Source: Nocardia sp. NBC_00565
Lineage (GTDB): Bacteria > Actinomycetota > Actinomycetes > Mycobacteriales > Mycobacteriaceae
Reading direction: 5' to 3'
Assembly (NCBI RefSeq): GCF_036345915.1
Contig: NZ_CP107785.1
Coordinates: 62,001-126,000, forward strand
Length of the DNA: 64,000 nt
Part shown: positions 7,586 to 14,973 of the stretch, piece after piece
Layout of the letters: each line of letters begins with the position of its first letter
Numbering within the stretch: position 1 is the first letter of the stretch
Program-made: the position numbers and the translations under genes
The notes under the pieces: generated by a model
What the model was told of the DNA's origin: nothing
Database searches by the model: none
The model's input: only the letters and a program-made list of their open reading frames with translations

Positions 7586-8437
7586 GTGTCTGTCTTCAAA
7601 GGCGGGCAGGCGCCGAGTGCGATCTATTACTGGGATTCCTCCCAGCACCTGATCGCCCAGATCTTCTACTGGGACGCCGCGGGCGTCGAGCACCTGCTCT
7701 ACGACCAAAGCGTCTCAGCGGTGGTGTCTGCGGTGCGCGCGGCAGCGACAGCGACCGGGCGCGCCACGACTGTGTCGTCGTCCCCGCCCGCCGTCGCATC
7801 CCCGCGCGCATCCGCTACAGCAGCGGCAGCGGTTCCGGTGGTGTCTGGCTCGGCGTCCATCCTCGCGGCACACGCCCAAGCCACTGCCGCGGGCGTTGCT
7901 CCGGGTGCGACAGCGGACGCCATCGTGACCGTGACGGTGGCGACCGCGAACGCCGACGCCCTGCCGATCGTGCAAGACGCGACGGTCGCCTCTCCGATCG
8001 CAGCTGCCAATGGCATCGCGATCGTGCCCACGGTCTCGCCTCCTGGTGGCGCGATCCTCTCCCCGGTCGTGGTGTCCGCGACAGCAACAGCGCATGCGCC
8101 GGCGGTCGTGGCGGACATGACGCTCACCGTTTCTGTGGTCACAGCCTCTGCCACGGCGAACGTCCCGGTTGTGTCCGCGGGTGTCGGCATCGCCCCGGCG
8201 ACCGTGACAGCTACAGCCATAACCCCGACTCCGGGCATGGGTGCGGGCAGTTCGGTTGTGGCACCCAAGGCGTCGGCCACCGCGGCTGGATCCGTCCCCG
8301 TCGTTTCGGGTGACGCGAACATCACCGCCCCCGCTGCGACATCCACCGCTGCAGCAGCAGTGCCGACGGTGACCGGCACGCCGTTCCCCGCCACAGACCT
8401 GTATCCGTCCACGACTCTCTACCCGGGAGCACCTTAA
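7586..8437 (+). CDS. Ala/Val/Pro/Thr repeat fibre protein, 283 aa
   Basis: GTG start at 7586 gives MSVFKGGQAPSAIYYWDSSQ and two YYWD/FYWD units before a long low-complexity region. From about residue 50 to 265 it is built from imperfect repeats around SATA-x-x-VPVVSG and TATA-x-A-x-x-P-V-V (for example VPVVSGSASI, VPVVSAGVGI, VPVVSGDANI). The composition resembles collagen-like or stalk segments of phage fibres. Stop overlaps the start of the SGNH fibre gene (TAATG at 8435), so the two may form one appendage. Confidence 0.65.
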   Translation: MSVFKGGQAPSAIYYWDSSQHLIAQIFYWDAAGVEHLLYDQSVSAVVSAVRAAATATGRATTVSSSPPAVASPRASATAAAAVPVVSGSASILAAHAQATAAGVAPGATADAIVTVTVATANADALPIVQDATVASPIAAANGIAIVPTVSPPGGAILSPVVVSATATAHAPAVVADMTLTVSVVTASATANVPVVSAGVGIAPATVTATAITPTPGMGAGSSVVAPKASATAAGSVPVVSGDANITAPAATSTAAAAVPTVTGTPFPATDLYPSTTLYPGAP

Positions 8438-9771
8438 TGGCGTATTCACAGCAGACGTGGACAGACAGCCCGTCCACAGCCTCCCCGATCAGCGCGGCCC
8501 GCCTCAATGTCATGGAGGACGGGATCGCGGCGTCTGCCTCGTCGCTGAGGTATTACCCCTCTGTAACTCGCACGCTGTCATTTTCAAACGGCGGGCAGGG
8601 TGGCCAAAGCGCGTATTTCGTTGGTGGCGCTGCTACTACCTTGGCGTCGGTAACTAATCTCTCGTTTCGCCTGCCGTTCCGTCTGCCCGCCACTACCACG
8701 GCATGGCGGATAAAGATCAGGAACTACAACAGCAGTACGTCGGCGAATGGCACAAATTCGCTGACGATCGACAGCATCAAGGTTGGTCAGGCGACCGTGC
8801 AAACCGTGGGGACGGCAGGCCCAACGGGCAATTTTCTCGGTAGCACGGCCACAACCGTGGCGACATCGGGGACCATTCCCAATACCACGTCCTACTACAC
8901 CAGCTCCGATATCACTGCGGGCGGCGATCAGGTGCTGGACAATACGGACTGGTTGATTGCGATCGCATGTCACGGTTCATCACAGACCCTGCAAACCGGT
9001 ATAGGTAAGGTCTGGCGGTGGGCTGATACGACATCAGCCGTTAACGCTGCAACGGCAAGTTCCGGCGGCACCGTCGACTGGGTGCCTCTGGATGTCGTGA
9101 TCGAATACGACACCACGAGCCGTAAGAAAGCCCTGCTGGTGTTGGGCGATTCAATTCCCGAAGGGTCGCAAGGTCCATGTTTCGCTCTGGCGGGTACTTC
9201 CAGCACCGGCGCGGCGACCAACATTGTCCCCACTCCGCTGTACGACCGGTTCTGGGATCAATGGGCTGCCCAGCGCGGCGACTGGATGGTCCAGAACCAC
9301 TCGCTGTACGGGATCACCGCTCAGACGCTGGTGAGCTCATCTCACACCGAGTACACGCGCCAGAGCACGGGTAGTGCTCATTTCGACGCGGCTGTCATCG
9401 CAATTGGCTGCAACGACATGGCCTTAGCTAGGACGCTGGCCCAGATCCAGGCCGACTGGACGAGTTGCTTGACCAACATCCGAGCCATTGTGGGCACCAC
9501 TGTTCCGATCTACACCGTGAACTTCACTCCATACTCCGGAGCAACTGCGGGGAAGGAGGAGGTCAGGAAACGATTCAATCAGTGGCTATCGCAACGTCCG
9601 TACGGGATTGCGGGGGTAATCGACGCGGACAAACAACTGAGCGTTCCTCTGGCTGCGAGTGGTTACCAGACCGCATCCAATATGGACGCGCATCTCACTT
9701 GCGACGCGGTCCATCCGAGCTATCAGGGTACGACCGCATACATCAAGGCCATTAGCGCCGTTATTCCGTAG
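8437..9771 (+). CDS. tail fibre protein with SGNH/GDSL esterase domain
   Basis: 444 aa. Residues 1-215 are a Ser/Thr-rich beta domain typical of fibre heads. Residues about 230-444 are an SGNH hydrolase: block I LVLGDSIPEGSQG with the likely nucleophile Ser239, block III IGCNDM with Asn326, and block V DAVHPSYQG with Asp423/His426. The family removes acyl groups from glycans or lipids, so the protein probably deacylates a cell-envelope polymer during adsorption. That substrate is inference. Coupled to the repeat protein upstream. Confidence 0.85.
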   Translation: MAYSQQTWTDSPSTASPISAARLNVMEDGIAASASSLRYYPSVTRTLSFSNGGQGGQSAYFVGGAATTLASVTNLSFRLPFRLPATTTAWRIKIRNYNSSTSANGTNSLTIDSIKVGQATVQTVGTAGPTGNFLGSTATTVATSGTIPNTTSYYTSSDITAGGDQVLDNTDWLIAIACHGSSQTLQTGIGKVWRWADTTSAVNAATASSGGTVDWVPLDVVIEYDTTSRKKALLVLGDSIPEGSQGPCFALAGTSSTGAATNIVPTPLYDRFWDQWAAQRGDWMVQNHSLYGITAQTLVSSSHTEYTRQSTGSAHFDAAVIAIGCNDMALARTLAQIQADWTSCLTNIRAIVGTTVPIYTVNFTPYSGATAGKEEVRKRFNQWLSQRPYGIAGVIDADKQLSVPLAASGYQTASNMDAHLTCDAVHPSYQGTTAYIKAISAVIP

Positions 9772-9781
9772 GAGTTATGTA

Positions 9782-10171
9782 ATGCAACTATCGCGCCTTA
9801 AGGTAACCATCACCGATGAGAAGACTGCCATCTTCCTCCCGCGCGATTCCGTGCCCGTCGATATCCAGTATATTCCCGAGGATGAATCCTTCCTGTACTA
9901 CAATCTCCCGGATATCGCCTCAGTCGACCAGTTAGGTACAGACAAATGGCTTATCTGGAGTGTGATACCCGGCGGTATCGCGCCGGTGACCGATCCCGCG
10001 TATCAGCCCGCTCCGGCAGGGGCGATTCTTTTGAACATCAAGGGCCTGTGGACGGAAGACGAGCACGCCGTCTACGTCTACCGCGTAGGCTCTGAGCCTA
10101 TTTATCAGGACGAGAACAGTGTGATCACAGAGTCTCCGATCAACGCCTCTTACCCAGCGCCGCCTGAGTAG
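9782..10171 (+). CDS. hypothetical phage protein, 129 aa
   Basis: ATG 9782 behind a taggag ribosome site, ten bases after the fibre gene. Short beta-rich protein: LSRLKVTITDEKTAIFLPRD at the start, then FLYYNLPDIASVDQLGTDKW and an acidic middle. It could be a fibre chaperone or an adhesin cap. No recognised domain. Confidence 0.6.
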   Translation: MQLSRLKVTITDEKTAIFLPRDSVPVDIQYIPEDESFLYYNLPDIASVDQLGTDKWLIWSVIPGGIAPVTDPAYQPAPAGAILLNIKGLWTEDEHAVYVYRVGSEPIYQDENSVITESPINASYPAPPE

Positions 10172-10249
10172 TCCTGCTGAGGGCCGTCCCGTAGACGTAA
10201 CATCGGACGCCTTCCCAACCGATAACCGGCCGTGGAAGAATCGCGACCC

Positions 10250-10948
10250 ATGCAGCGCGCATGGACGCTGGCACTCACACTCCTGGCGATGGGGATCGCA
10301 GGATGTAGCGCCGAGGAAACGTCCAGTCCGTCAACACCATCCACTACAGCAGCGCCGCCGCGCACTACCCAAGCCGCGGCTCCGCGTTACGAGTTCTCCG
10401 AGAAGGGTCGCCAGCTGACCGCGCTGGTATGGACCGACGACACCGAACAGCTCAGGCTGGCGTATCGGGAGATCACGAAGAACGTCCTGGCCACACATGC
10501 TGAGGGCGGCTACTTCCTGAACCTGGACTGCGGCATCGGAAACGACCCGAGCAAAGCAGCGAACCGGCTGGCGGTTGCGAAGATCGCGGTCGGGAAACTC
10601 GGTGCCGCACAGACCGGGTTGGCTGAAGGTAAGTCGAGCATCGACTTCAACACCGGCCGCACCTGTCGTGAAGACCAAACCCCAGCAACGTTCGACCCGA
10701 ACCGCCAGTTGGACAAGGACTACGCCGTCGAGCTGTGCAGGGGAAAGATCGAAGAGAAGTACGTCGCCGATCAACGCCCCGTGAAGTTGGCGAACGTGTC
10801 GACCACCGAGGCCGGCGGCCGATGGACCACCACCGGGAAAGCACAGGGCGCCAGCAAAACCGGAGGCGATATGGCGTTGGTGACGTTCGAATGTGTCTCC
10901 ACCAGCGGTCCGCTACGAACCGAGCTGACGAAGTTCAACGTCAACTAG
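10250..10948 (+). CDS. secreted lipoprotein, 232 aa
   Basis: Signal peptide MQRAWTLALTLLAMGIAGCS with a lipobox IAGC (Cys19), then a Ser/Thr/Pro linker (SSPSTPSTTAAPPRTTQAAA) and a soluble domain of about 180 residues with four further Cys. A surface lipoprotein in the right arm of a prophage is a typical lysogenic-conversion or superinfection-immunity gene; this role is inference. ATG 10250 is preferred to GTG 10232 because it gives a normal n-region. Converges with leftward genes and its 3' end overlaps theirs by a few bases. Confidence 0.7.
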   Translation: MQRAWTLALTLLAMGIAGCSAEETSSPSTPSTTAAPPRTTQAAAPRYEFSEKGRQLTALVWTDDTEQLRLAYREITKNVLATHAEGGYFLNLDCGIGNDPSKAANRLAVAKIAVGKLGAAQTGLAEGKSSIDFNTGRTCREDQTPATFDPNRQLDKDYAVELCRGKIEEKYVADQRPVKLANVSTTEAGGRWTTTGKAQGASKTGGDMALVTFECVSTSGPLRTELTKFNVN

Positions 10949-11132
10949 CCGCCTCGGTCGCGGGCACCAGATACCGGATGGGTGTCGCGAACGGGTAGAT
11001 CCCTGGCCGTTCCTCGCCGACCGCCTGGACCAGGGCCTGATCCGGGTCGCCCGCGGCACCGATCTCCAGCACCTCGAAGACGTGCACCCCGCCCGCGACG
11101 AGATAGACGCGGTCGCCCTGTTTGATCTCCAC
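10941..11132 (-). CDS. small beta-rich phage protein, 63 aa
   Basis: GTG start at 11132. Begins MEIKQGDRVYLVAGGVHVFE and continues in alternating hydrophobic residues to IRYLVPATEAAS, consistent with a small SH3-like barrel. Last gene of the leftward small-gene block, convergent with the lipoprotein gene (overlap 10941-10948). It overlaps the tail of the next gene upstream in another frame; this one has the more protein-like sequence. Confidence 0.5.
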   Translation of the reverse strand: MEIKQGDRVYLVAGGVHVFEVLEIGAAGDPDQALVQAVGEERPGIYPFATPIRYLVPATEAAS

Positions 11133-11292
11133 CGCCGCACACTATCCGGTCCACCTGAATCGCCCCGCCGTCGAGGTGGGGCGATTTCAGCGTTTCTCGG
11201 GCACGGCGCACCAGCTGCTCTACCCCGACCCAGTAGGTGGCGTACTCGCGGCTCAGGTCGGCTGCCGCACGCAGCATCCGCAGTTCAGTCAA
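10945..11292 (-). CDS. phage protein with doubtful C-terminal half
   Basis: TTG start at 11292 with AGGAGG ten bases upstream and a TTGA overlap with the previous stop, so the start is well supported. The first 50 residues (LTELRMLRAAADLSREYATY onward) look like a normal helical protein. From about residue 55 the frame turns Arg/Gly-rich and overlaps the 63-aa gene, so the natural end is probably earlier and a frameshift near the stem-loop at 11158-11186 is possible. Function unknown. Confidence 0.4.
   Translation of the reverse strand: MTELRMLRAAADLSREYATYWVGVEQLVRRARETLKSPHLDGGAIQVDRIVCGGGDQTGRPRLSRRGRGARLRGAGDRCRGRPGSGPGPGGRRGTARDLPVRDTHPVSGARDRGG
11158..11186. terminator. stem-loop, 9-bp stem, within small-gene block
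   Basis: AATCGCCCC and GGGGCGATT pair perfectly around an 11-nt loop. On the leftward transcript it lies between the real part of the TTG-start gene and the 63-aa gene, where a terminator would be expected. It has no T-run. Confidence 0.45.
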
Positions 11293-11585
11293 CGGTGGAT
11301 ATCCTCCTCGGCTATCGCTTGCTCGAGCCATGCCCAGCCCGCGCCGGCGTCGCCGCTGTCTTGCTCGGCGATGCGCTTCTTCATGGCCTCGAACAGTTCG
11401 CCTACCTGCGCGCGCCGTTGAGGGAGGTCGCCCGCGACTGTGTCGGCCTCTCTCGGTTGTGCGGGGGTATCCCAGCCAGCCTCCCGCATGCGTTCGAAGA
11501 TGTACGTCAGCTGCTCGGCCGTCGGCCGTACCCGCAACTGCTGGAACACCTGCCGGTAGTCGATCTGCTGCGGGGTATCAGGCAT
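11289..11585 (-). CDS. hypothetical phage protein, 98 aa
   Basis: Begins MPDTPQQIDYRQVFQQLRVR and has TAEQLTYIFERMREAGWDT, then an acidic helical tail. Overlaps the upstream gene by 8 nt and the downstream one by TTGA. All-helical and charged; possibly a small regulatory or replication accessory protein. Not recognised. Confidence 0.55.
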   Translation of the reverse strand: MPDTPQQIDYRQVFQQLRVRPTAEQLTYIFERMREAGWDTPAQPREADTVAGDLPQRRAQVGELFEAMKKRIAEQDSGDAGAGWAWLEQAIAEEDIHR

Positions 11586-11880
11586 CGGCCCCCCTGCGAC
11601 TTATCGTGCGGGTCGGCGTCACCAGCATGCACGCCAACGCGACCGCGCGGGTTGCGGCACCGAAGTGGTCCAGCCCTGGCGCGACTATCGCTGTCGCGCC
11701 CACCTGGGATGCGGTGTGCACGATCAACGTCGTCGGCATGTAGGTGTTCTCGTCGACGGTGAGTAGTCCCGCTGACTCGTAGCCGCGTGAGCGGATCAGC
11801 TGCGCGATCAGTTGTTCGTCGCGTGCACGGTGCTCGCCGGTCACTGCGGAGTTGATCAATCCGATGGCCTTGTCAGGCAT
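11578..11880 (-). CDS. hypothetical protein, resolvase-like fold possible
   Basis: 100 aa. Pattern MPDKAIGLINSAVTGEHRAR, then LIAQLIRSRGYESAGLLTVD and a hydrophobic strand LIVHTASQVGATAIVAPGLD. This strand-helix order faintly recalls the N-terminal fold of serine resolvases, as seen in many actinobacterial small proteins, but no catalytic Ser motif is visible, so I do not call it a recombinase. First of a coupled trio reading leftward. Confidence 0.5.
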   Translation of the reverse strand: MPDKAIGLINSAVTGEHRARDEQLIAQLIRSRGYESAGLLTVDENTYMPTTLIVHTASQVGATAIVAPGLDHFGAATRAVALACMLVTPTRTISRRGADA

Positions 11881-11903
11881 ATGTTCTTCGCTCCTGTTGC
11901 AAG

Positions 11904-11938
11904 ACAGCCCCGAACCTCATCGCGAGGTTCGGGGCTGT
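11904..11938. terminator. bidirectional stem-loop, 15-bp perfect stem
   Basis: Arms 11904-11918 and 11924-11938 pair perfectly (ACAGCCCCGAACCTC) around ATCGC, followed by TTT on the + strand. It sits 20 bases behind the stop of the 42-aa gene at 11959 and separates it from the next leftward genes. Confidence 0.85.
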
Positions 11939-11958
11939 TTCGTCATTTCCGGGCTAGA

Positions 11959-12087
11959 TCAGTCCTGGGCGTTGATCTGCCGGAAGTCTTCGCCGAGCCG
12001 GTACTTCGGCGCATCCGCACCACGCGGATCCTTGTTGTGGCCGTCATCGGAGTTGCCACCCATCGAACCCGGGTTGTACTGCGGCAT
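11959..12087 (-). CDS. 42-aa polar phage protein, copy B
   Basis: Starts MPQYNPGSMGGNSDDGHNKD and ends RQINAQD. It shares length and the G-x-NSD...DP-x...RG layout with the 42-aa gene at 12150, which suggests an old duplication. Ribosome site gaaggga precedes ATG 12087, and the gene has its own terminators on both sides. Very hydrophilic, no Cys; function unknown. Confidence 0.5.
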   Translation of the reverse strand: MPQYNPGSMGGNSDDGHNKDPRGADAPKYRLGEDFRQINAQD

Positions 12088-12109
12088 AGGAGGTTGTCCC
12101 TTCTCACTG

Positions 12110-12130
12110 TCCCCGGCTGACTGCCGGGGA
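12110..12130. terminator. stem-loop, 8-bp stem
   Basis: TCCCCGGC and GCCGGGGA around TGACT. It lies 20 bases downstream (leftward) of the stop of the 42-aa gene at 12150 and upstream of copy B. Confidence 0.6.
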
Positions 12131-12149
12131 GGTCTGTGTCGCGCCGTTG

Positions 12150-12278
12150 CTACCGCTTGCCCCACGGGCTGATCACGCCGTGACCGCGCACGTCTTCGCT
12201 GCCGCGATCCTCTTGCGGGTCGGTGTTCCAGGTGTCGGAGTTGTTGCCATCCGGTCCGGGGTCATGCAGATACGCCAT
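12150..12278 (-). CDS. 42-aa polar phage protein, copy A
   Basis: Starts MAYLHDPGPDGNNSDTWNTD and ends VISPWGKR. Good ribosome site (gggagtgg) before ATG 12278. Same length as the neighbour at 11959 and the same central N-S-D...DP...RG pattern. It is followed by its own stem-loop, so each copy appears to be a separate small transcript unit or is set off by processing. Function unknown. Confidence 0.5.
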   Translation of the reverse strand: MAYLHDPGPDGNNSDTWNTDPQEDRGSEDVRGHGVISPWGKR

Positions 12279-12358
12279 TAGATCCACTCCCTAATCGGTT
12301 GATTCCTTCTATCCGCCCCGGCGATGCCGGTACGTTTATGCGGGCAACTGCCCGTGTT

Positions 12359-12589
12359 TCATCTCCGGCTCACGACGCGGGTGAACATCGCGGAGAGCTT
12401 GCGTTCACGCTTCAGGTACTGCTCAAGCTCGTCTAGCGACCCGTATGTGGCGACACCTCCGCCGTTGTAGAGCTCCCAGCCGAAGGGCTGTCGGTATTTC
12501 GGGCGCAGCAGCAGGCCGTACTCGGCTGCCGCTTCCGCGACGTCGGCGTACCAGGCGGCGATCGACGGCGGCGGCGTGTAGGTGCTCAC
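12359..12589 (-). CDS. hypothetical phage protein, 76 aa
   Basis: GTG start at 12589 overlaps the stop of the upstream regulator (ATGTGA). Aromatic N-terminus (STYTPPPSIAAWYADVAEAA), then LLLRPKYRQPFGWELYNGGG and a helical end with KRERKLSAMFTRVVSRR. Last gene of the divergent leftward operon. Not recognised; the GWELYNGG stretch looks like a small beta hairpin. Confidence 0.6.
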   Translation of the reverse strand: MSTYTPPPSIAAWYADVAEAAAEYGLLLRPKYRQPFGWELYNGGGVATYGSLDELEQYLKRERKLSAMFTRVVSRR

Positions 12590-12996
12590 ATCAGCCACCC
12601 GGGCCGGTCGTCCACCCACACAACCGGTTTGGGGATGGTGCCGTCGCCGATGCACGCCCACAAGACCGATGTCGGCATCCCGTGGTAGCGGGCTTTCATC
12701 GCGGCCTGATCCGCGAATTTCACGGCGCGCGGCCGGTTGAACGGTGGCCCGCCCAGCGACCACGCGCGGATGCAGGCCAGGGACCAGCCGGGGCGCCCGC
12801 CGACTTCGATATCCGGCCCGGGCACCCAGGTCATAGCGCTGTGCCGCCACGTGCACAGCTGCCGGTAGGTGGCGTTGCTGAGGAGCGCGAACTGTCCGAT
12901 CCCGTAGTAGCGGCGCACTCCAGCGTCGTGAGGGCCGGGCTGGTATGAGATCGGTTTCGGCATCGCCGACGCAGGGAGCCTCACGGGGACGCTCAT
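12586..12996 (-). CDS. putative tandem winged-HTH regulator, 136 aa
   Basis: ATG 12996 is favoured over ATG 13002 because it overlaps the upstream stop (ATGA) and GAGG sits seven bases before it. Residues about 25-80 (FALLSNATYRQLCTWRHSAM then PGPDIEVGGRPGWSLACIRAW) match the AlpA/excisionase winged-helix layout, with a Pro-strand-GxxGW wing. A second, shorter copy follows: MPTSVLWACIGDGTIPKPVV then DDRPGW. Transcribed divergently from the HTH-TPR gene, so it may act as Cro, Cox or excisionase-type switch protein. That role is inference. Confidence 0.65.
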   Translation of the reverse strand: MSVPVRLPASAMPKPISYQPGPHDAGVRRYYGIGQFALLSNATYRQLCTWRHSAMTWVPGPDIEVGGRPGWSLACIRAWSLGGPPFNRPRAVKFADQAAMKARYHGMPTSVLWACIGDGTIPKPVVWVDDRPGWLM

Positions 12997-13163
12997 CCGC
13001 ATACCTCTGAGCTGTGGCGCAGCGCAGCATGGAACTGGATGCAGCCATGTCCGGCGTGGGTGGTGAGCGCGAACCGTGCATGCTCGATGCCTGCGATCAG
13101 CTGGTCGTCGCACGGTTGGAGCCGCCACAGGTCCAGGACGCGAGCGGGCGCTACGGCGTTCAC
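12993..13163 (-). CDS. small phage protein, 56 aa
   Basis: GTG start at 13163 overlaps the stop of the membrane peptide gene (GTGA); its own stop overlaps the regulator ATG (ATGA). Sequence VNAVAPARVLDLWRLQPCDD, then a His-rich middle (FALTTHAGHGCIQFHAALRH). Two Cys and several His could bind a metal. Function unknown. The coupling at both ends supports translation. Confidence 0.55.
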   Translation of the reverse strand: MNAVAPARVLDLWRLQPCDDQLIAGIEHARFALTTHAGHGCIQFHAALRHSSEVCG

Positions 13164-13303
13164 GGCTCGACCCGCTCAGTCGGGAGTGCCTCAGCAGCGC
13201 GCCGATCTCTCGGATCGAGAATGGCCGGGCGGCCGACGGCGAAGACGAGGAACCCACCCCAGATCAGGGCGACGACTACGACGGTGATGATGACTGCGGG
13301 CAT
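13160..13303 (-). CDS. small membrane protein, 47 aa
   Basis: MPAVIITVVVVALIWGGFLV gives one membrane helix, followed by a charged tail (ILDPRDRRAAEALPTERVEP). First gene of the leftward early operon, just across from the operator at 13455-13477. Single-helix proteins in this position can be superinfection-exclusion factors, but nothing specific is recognisable. Confidence 0.55.
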   Translation of the reverse strand: MPAVIITVVVVALIWGGFLVFAVGRPAILDPRDRRAAEALPTERVEP

Positions 13304-13454
13304 TGGGCGTACCCCTGTGGTGTGGTGTCTGGCGTGCGTTGGAGACGCTCAGCGCCGGGGAGTCCTCGCTGCCGGGGTCGGGGTTGAAAACCGTTGGCGA
13401 TTCGCCGCCCGGCGCTGTGCGTCGTTAATGAGCCTGACGCCGAACGGACACCCG

Positions 13455-13477
13455 AACTAACAAAAACTTTGTTAGTT
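13455..13477. promoter_or_regulatory. palindromic operator in the divergent phage promoter
   Basis: AACTAACAAA-AAC-TTTGTTAGTT: 10-bp perfect arms, 3-bp spacer. It is A+T-rich in a GC-rich setting and overlaps a possible -35 (TTGTTA, 13469-13474) for the rightward gene at 13519. Likely the binding site of the HTH-TPR regulator or of the winged-HTH protein. Confidence 0.75.
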
Positions 13478-13518
13478 TTGTAGGCGAGGGGATAGTCCAA
13501 TGGGATCGTGAGCACACA

Positions 13519-14751
13519 ATGACCCGAACAGATGCAGGCAATGGTGTCGCCGAGCGTGTACGCCAGGCACGGAAACTCAAGGGCTGGACACAGGAACGGC
13601 TAGCCCAGGAGGTGGCAGCGGCAGTCGGGAAAGAAGCCCGGGTGTCGCTCAGCCTGATCCGCGGGGTCGAGCGGGGGGCGGTCCAAGCCTCCCCGACATT
13701 CCTGTCGGCGGTATCGAAAACCCTCGGCACCAGCGTGCCCGAACTACTAGGACAGCCATACGCGCATACCTCCACCGAGGACAGCGAGGTCGCCACAGGG
13801 ATAGCGGTCATCCGCCGCGAGCTGGCCGCCTACGACCTGCCCAACTCGATCACTCCACGGCCTATCGAGCTGATCACCGCCGACGTAGACCAGCTGCGCG
13901 GGTACCGGCGAGCAACCAACTTCCGGAAGCTGTCCGCCGCCCTGCCAGCCGTGCTCCCCGAAGCGCGGGCGCTGGCGCACAGCAGCAAGGGCCGCACGCG
14001 GGAACTGGCATTCGGCCTGCTGTGCGACCTGTACTCGGCGTCATGGAGTTTGGCTCACAAGCTGGGCTACGCAGACTTGGCGACGATCGCAGTGGAGCGG
14101 CTGTCGTGGGCGGCGAACCTTTCCGGCGATCAACTGTGGATCGCCGCGGCACAGTTCCAGCGGGCGTCGGTTTTGACGTCGGTGGGGGATTGGGATGCGG
14201 CACAGACCTACCTGGATGTGTGCCGTGCCGCGCTGGATGTGAAGACCGACGACCGTCGCAGTCTGGTGAGTTGGGGTGGGCTGCACCTGCAATCCGGGCT
14301 GGCTGCAGCGCGCGCCGGGGACAGGCAGACATCCGACGCGCATTTGGCTGAAGCTCGCGAGACCGTGGCACGTATCGGCGACAACGAGTTCCAGGATCCG
14401 GTGCTCGTGTTCGGGCACTCGAATGTGGGGATCTGGTCTGTCGGGTTGGCGGTGGAGATGCTCGACGGGGTCGAGGCGATCCGCCGCGCCGGCCAGATGC
14501 AGATCGTGCCGGGCACCCCCCGTAGCCGGGTGGGTCACCTGTATATAGATCTGGGGCGAGCGTATCTATTGAACGGGGATCGGAAGCGAACCTTGGAGTC
14601 GTTGCAGCAGGCTCGTGAGATCGCGCCGTCCCAGACCCGCTATCACCCGATGGTGCACGAGACGGTGCGGGTGCTGGCCCGCAGGGAAGCGCGGAGCACG
14701 GAGTCCCTGCGGGGGTTCGCCGCGTGGTGCGGCGTCACCAGCCTGGACTAG
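13519..14751 (+). CDS. XRE-family HTH regulator with TPR-like domain
   Basis: 410 aa. Residues 8-75 are a Cro/cI-type HTH (AERVRQARKLKGWTQERLAQ then VSLSLIRGVERG and SAVSKTLG). The rest is an all-helical repeat domain like those of actinobacterial peptide- or state-sensing regulators (LAFGLLCDLYSASWSLAHKL, YLLNGDRKRTLESLQQAREI). In this prophage it takes the place of a repressor: divergent to the early operon with a palindromic operator between. The TPR part suggests control by a bound peptide or partner instead of, or besides, RecA-driven cleavage; no LexA-type protease domain is present. Confidence 0.8.
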   Translation: MTRTDAGNGVAERVRQARKLKGWTQERLAQEVAAAVGKEARVSLSLIRGVERGAVQASPTFLSAVSKTLGTSVPELLGQPYAHTSTEDSEVATGIAVIRRELAAYDLPNSITPRPIELITADVDQLRGYRRATNFRKLSAALPAVLPEARALAHSSKGRTRELAFGLLCDLYSASWSLAHKLGYADLATIAVERLSWAANLSGDQLWIAAAQFQRASVLTSVGDWDAAQTYLDVCRAALDVKTDDRRSLVSWGGLHLQSGLAAARAGDRQTSDAHLAEARETVARIGDNEFQDPVLVFGHSNVGIWSVGLAVEMLDGVEAIRRAGQMQIVPGTPRSRVGHLYIDLGRAYLLNGDRKRTLESLQQAREIAPSQTRYHPMVHETVRVLARREARSTESLRGFAAWCGVTSLD

Positions 14752-14807
14752 AGGTAGGCTGACAGCCCTAACAACAATCGAGCTGCCGCAATGCCCGATT
14801 GCTACAG

Positions 14808-14843
14808 AACAGCCCCGGTCATCTCTCGATGGCCGGGGCTGTT
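14808..14843 (+). terminator. terminator after HTH-TPR gene
   Basis: 15-bp stem with one G-T pair (AACAGCCCCGGTCAT / ATGGCCGGGGCTGTT), loop CTCTCG, followed by TGTTG. It lies 56 bases behind the stop at 14751. Confidence 0.8.
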
Positions 14844-14927
14844 TGTTGCGTTCAGGGGTGACCGGTGATCGTCGCATGGGACACCGACAGATTCAGGAGT
14901 CGTCCCGCATCCTTCCATCTGCACGCA

Positions 14928-14954
14928 CCCCGCCTCCCAGAACGGGAGGCGGGG
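14928..14954. terminator. stem-loop, 11-bp perfect stem
   Basis: CCCCGCCTCCC and GGGAGGCGGGG around AGAAC, with CGACTTTT to the right. It lies 19 bases beyond the leftward stop at 14974, so it most likely ends the leftward operon; it could also back up the rightward terminator. Confidence 0.7.
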
Positions 14955-14973
14955 CGACTTTTGCGTTCGGGGT

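Noticed and set aside
7700..8449. Long leftward reading frames opposite the repeat protein
   Set aside because: They mirror the GC-rich repeat composition and have no starts, ribosome sites or neighbours on that strand.
11578..11880. Serine recombinase for prophage integration
   Set aside because: 100 aa with only a faint fold resemblance and no catalytic Ser motif or DNA-binding part; the tRNA att site also points to a tyrosine integrase.
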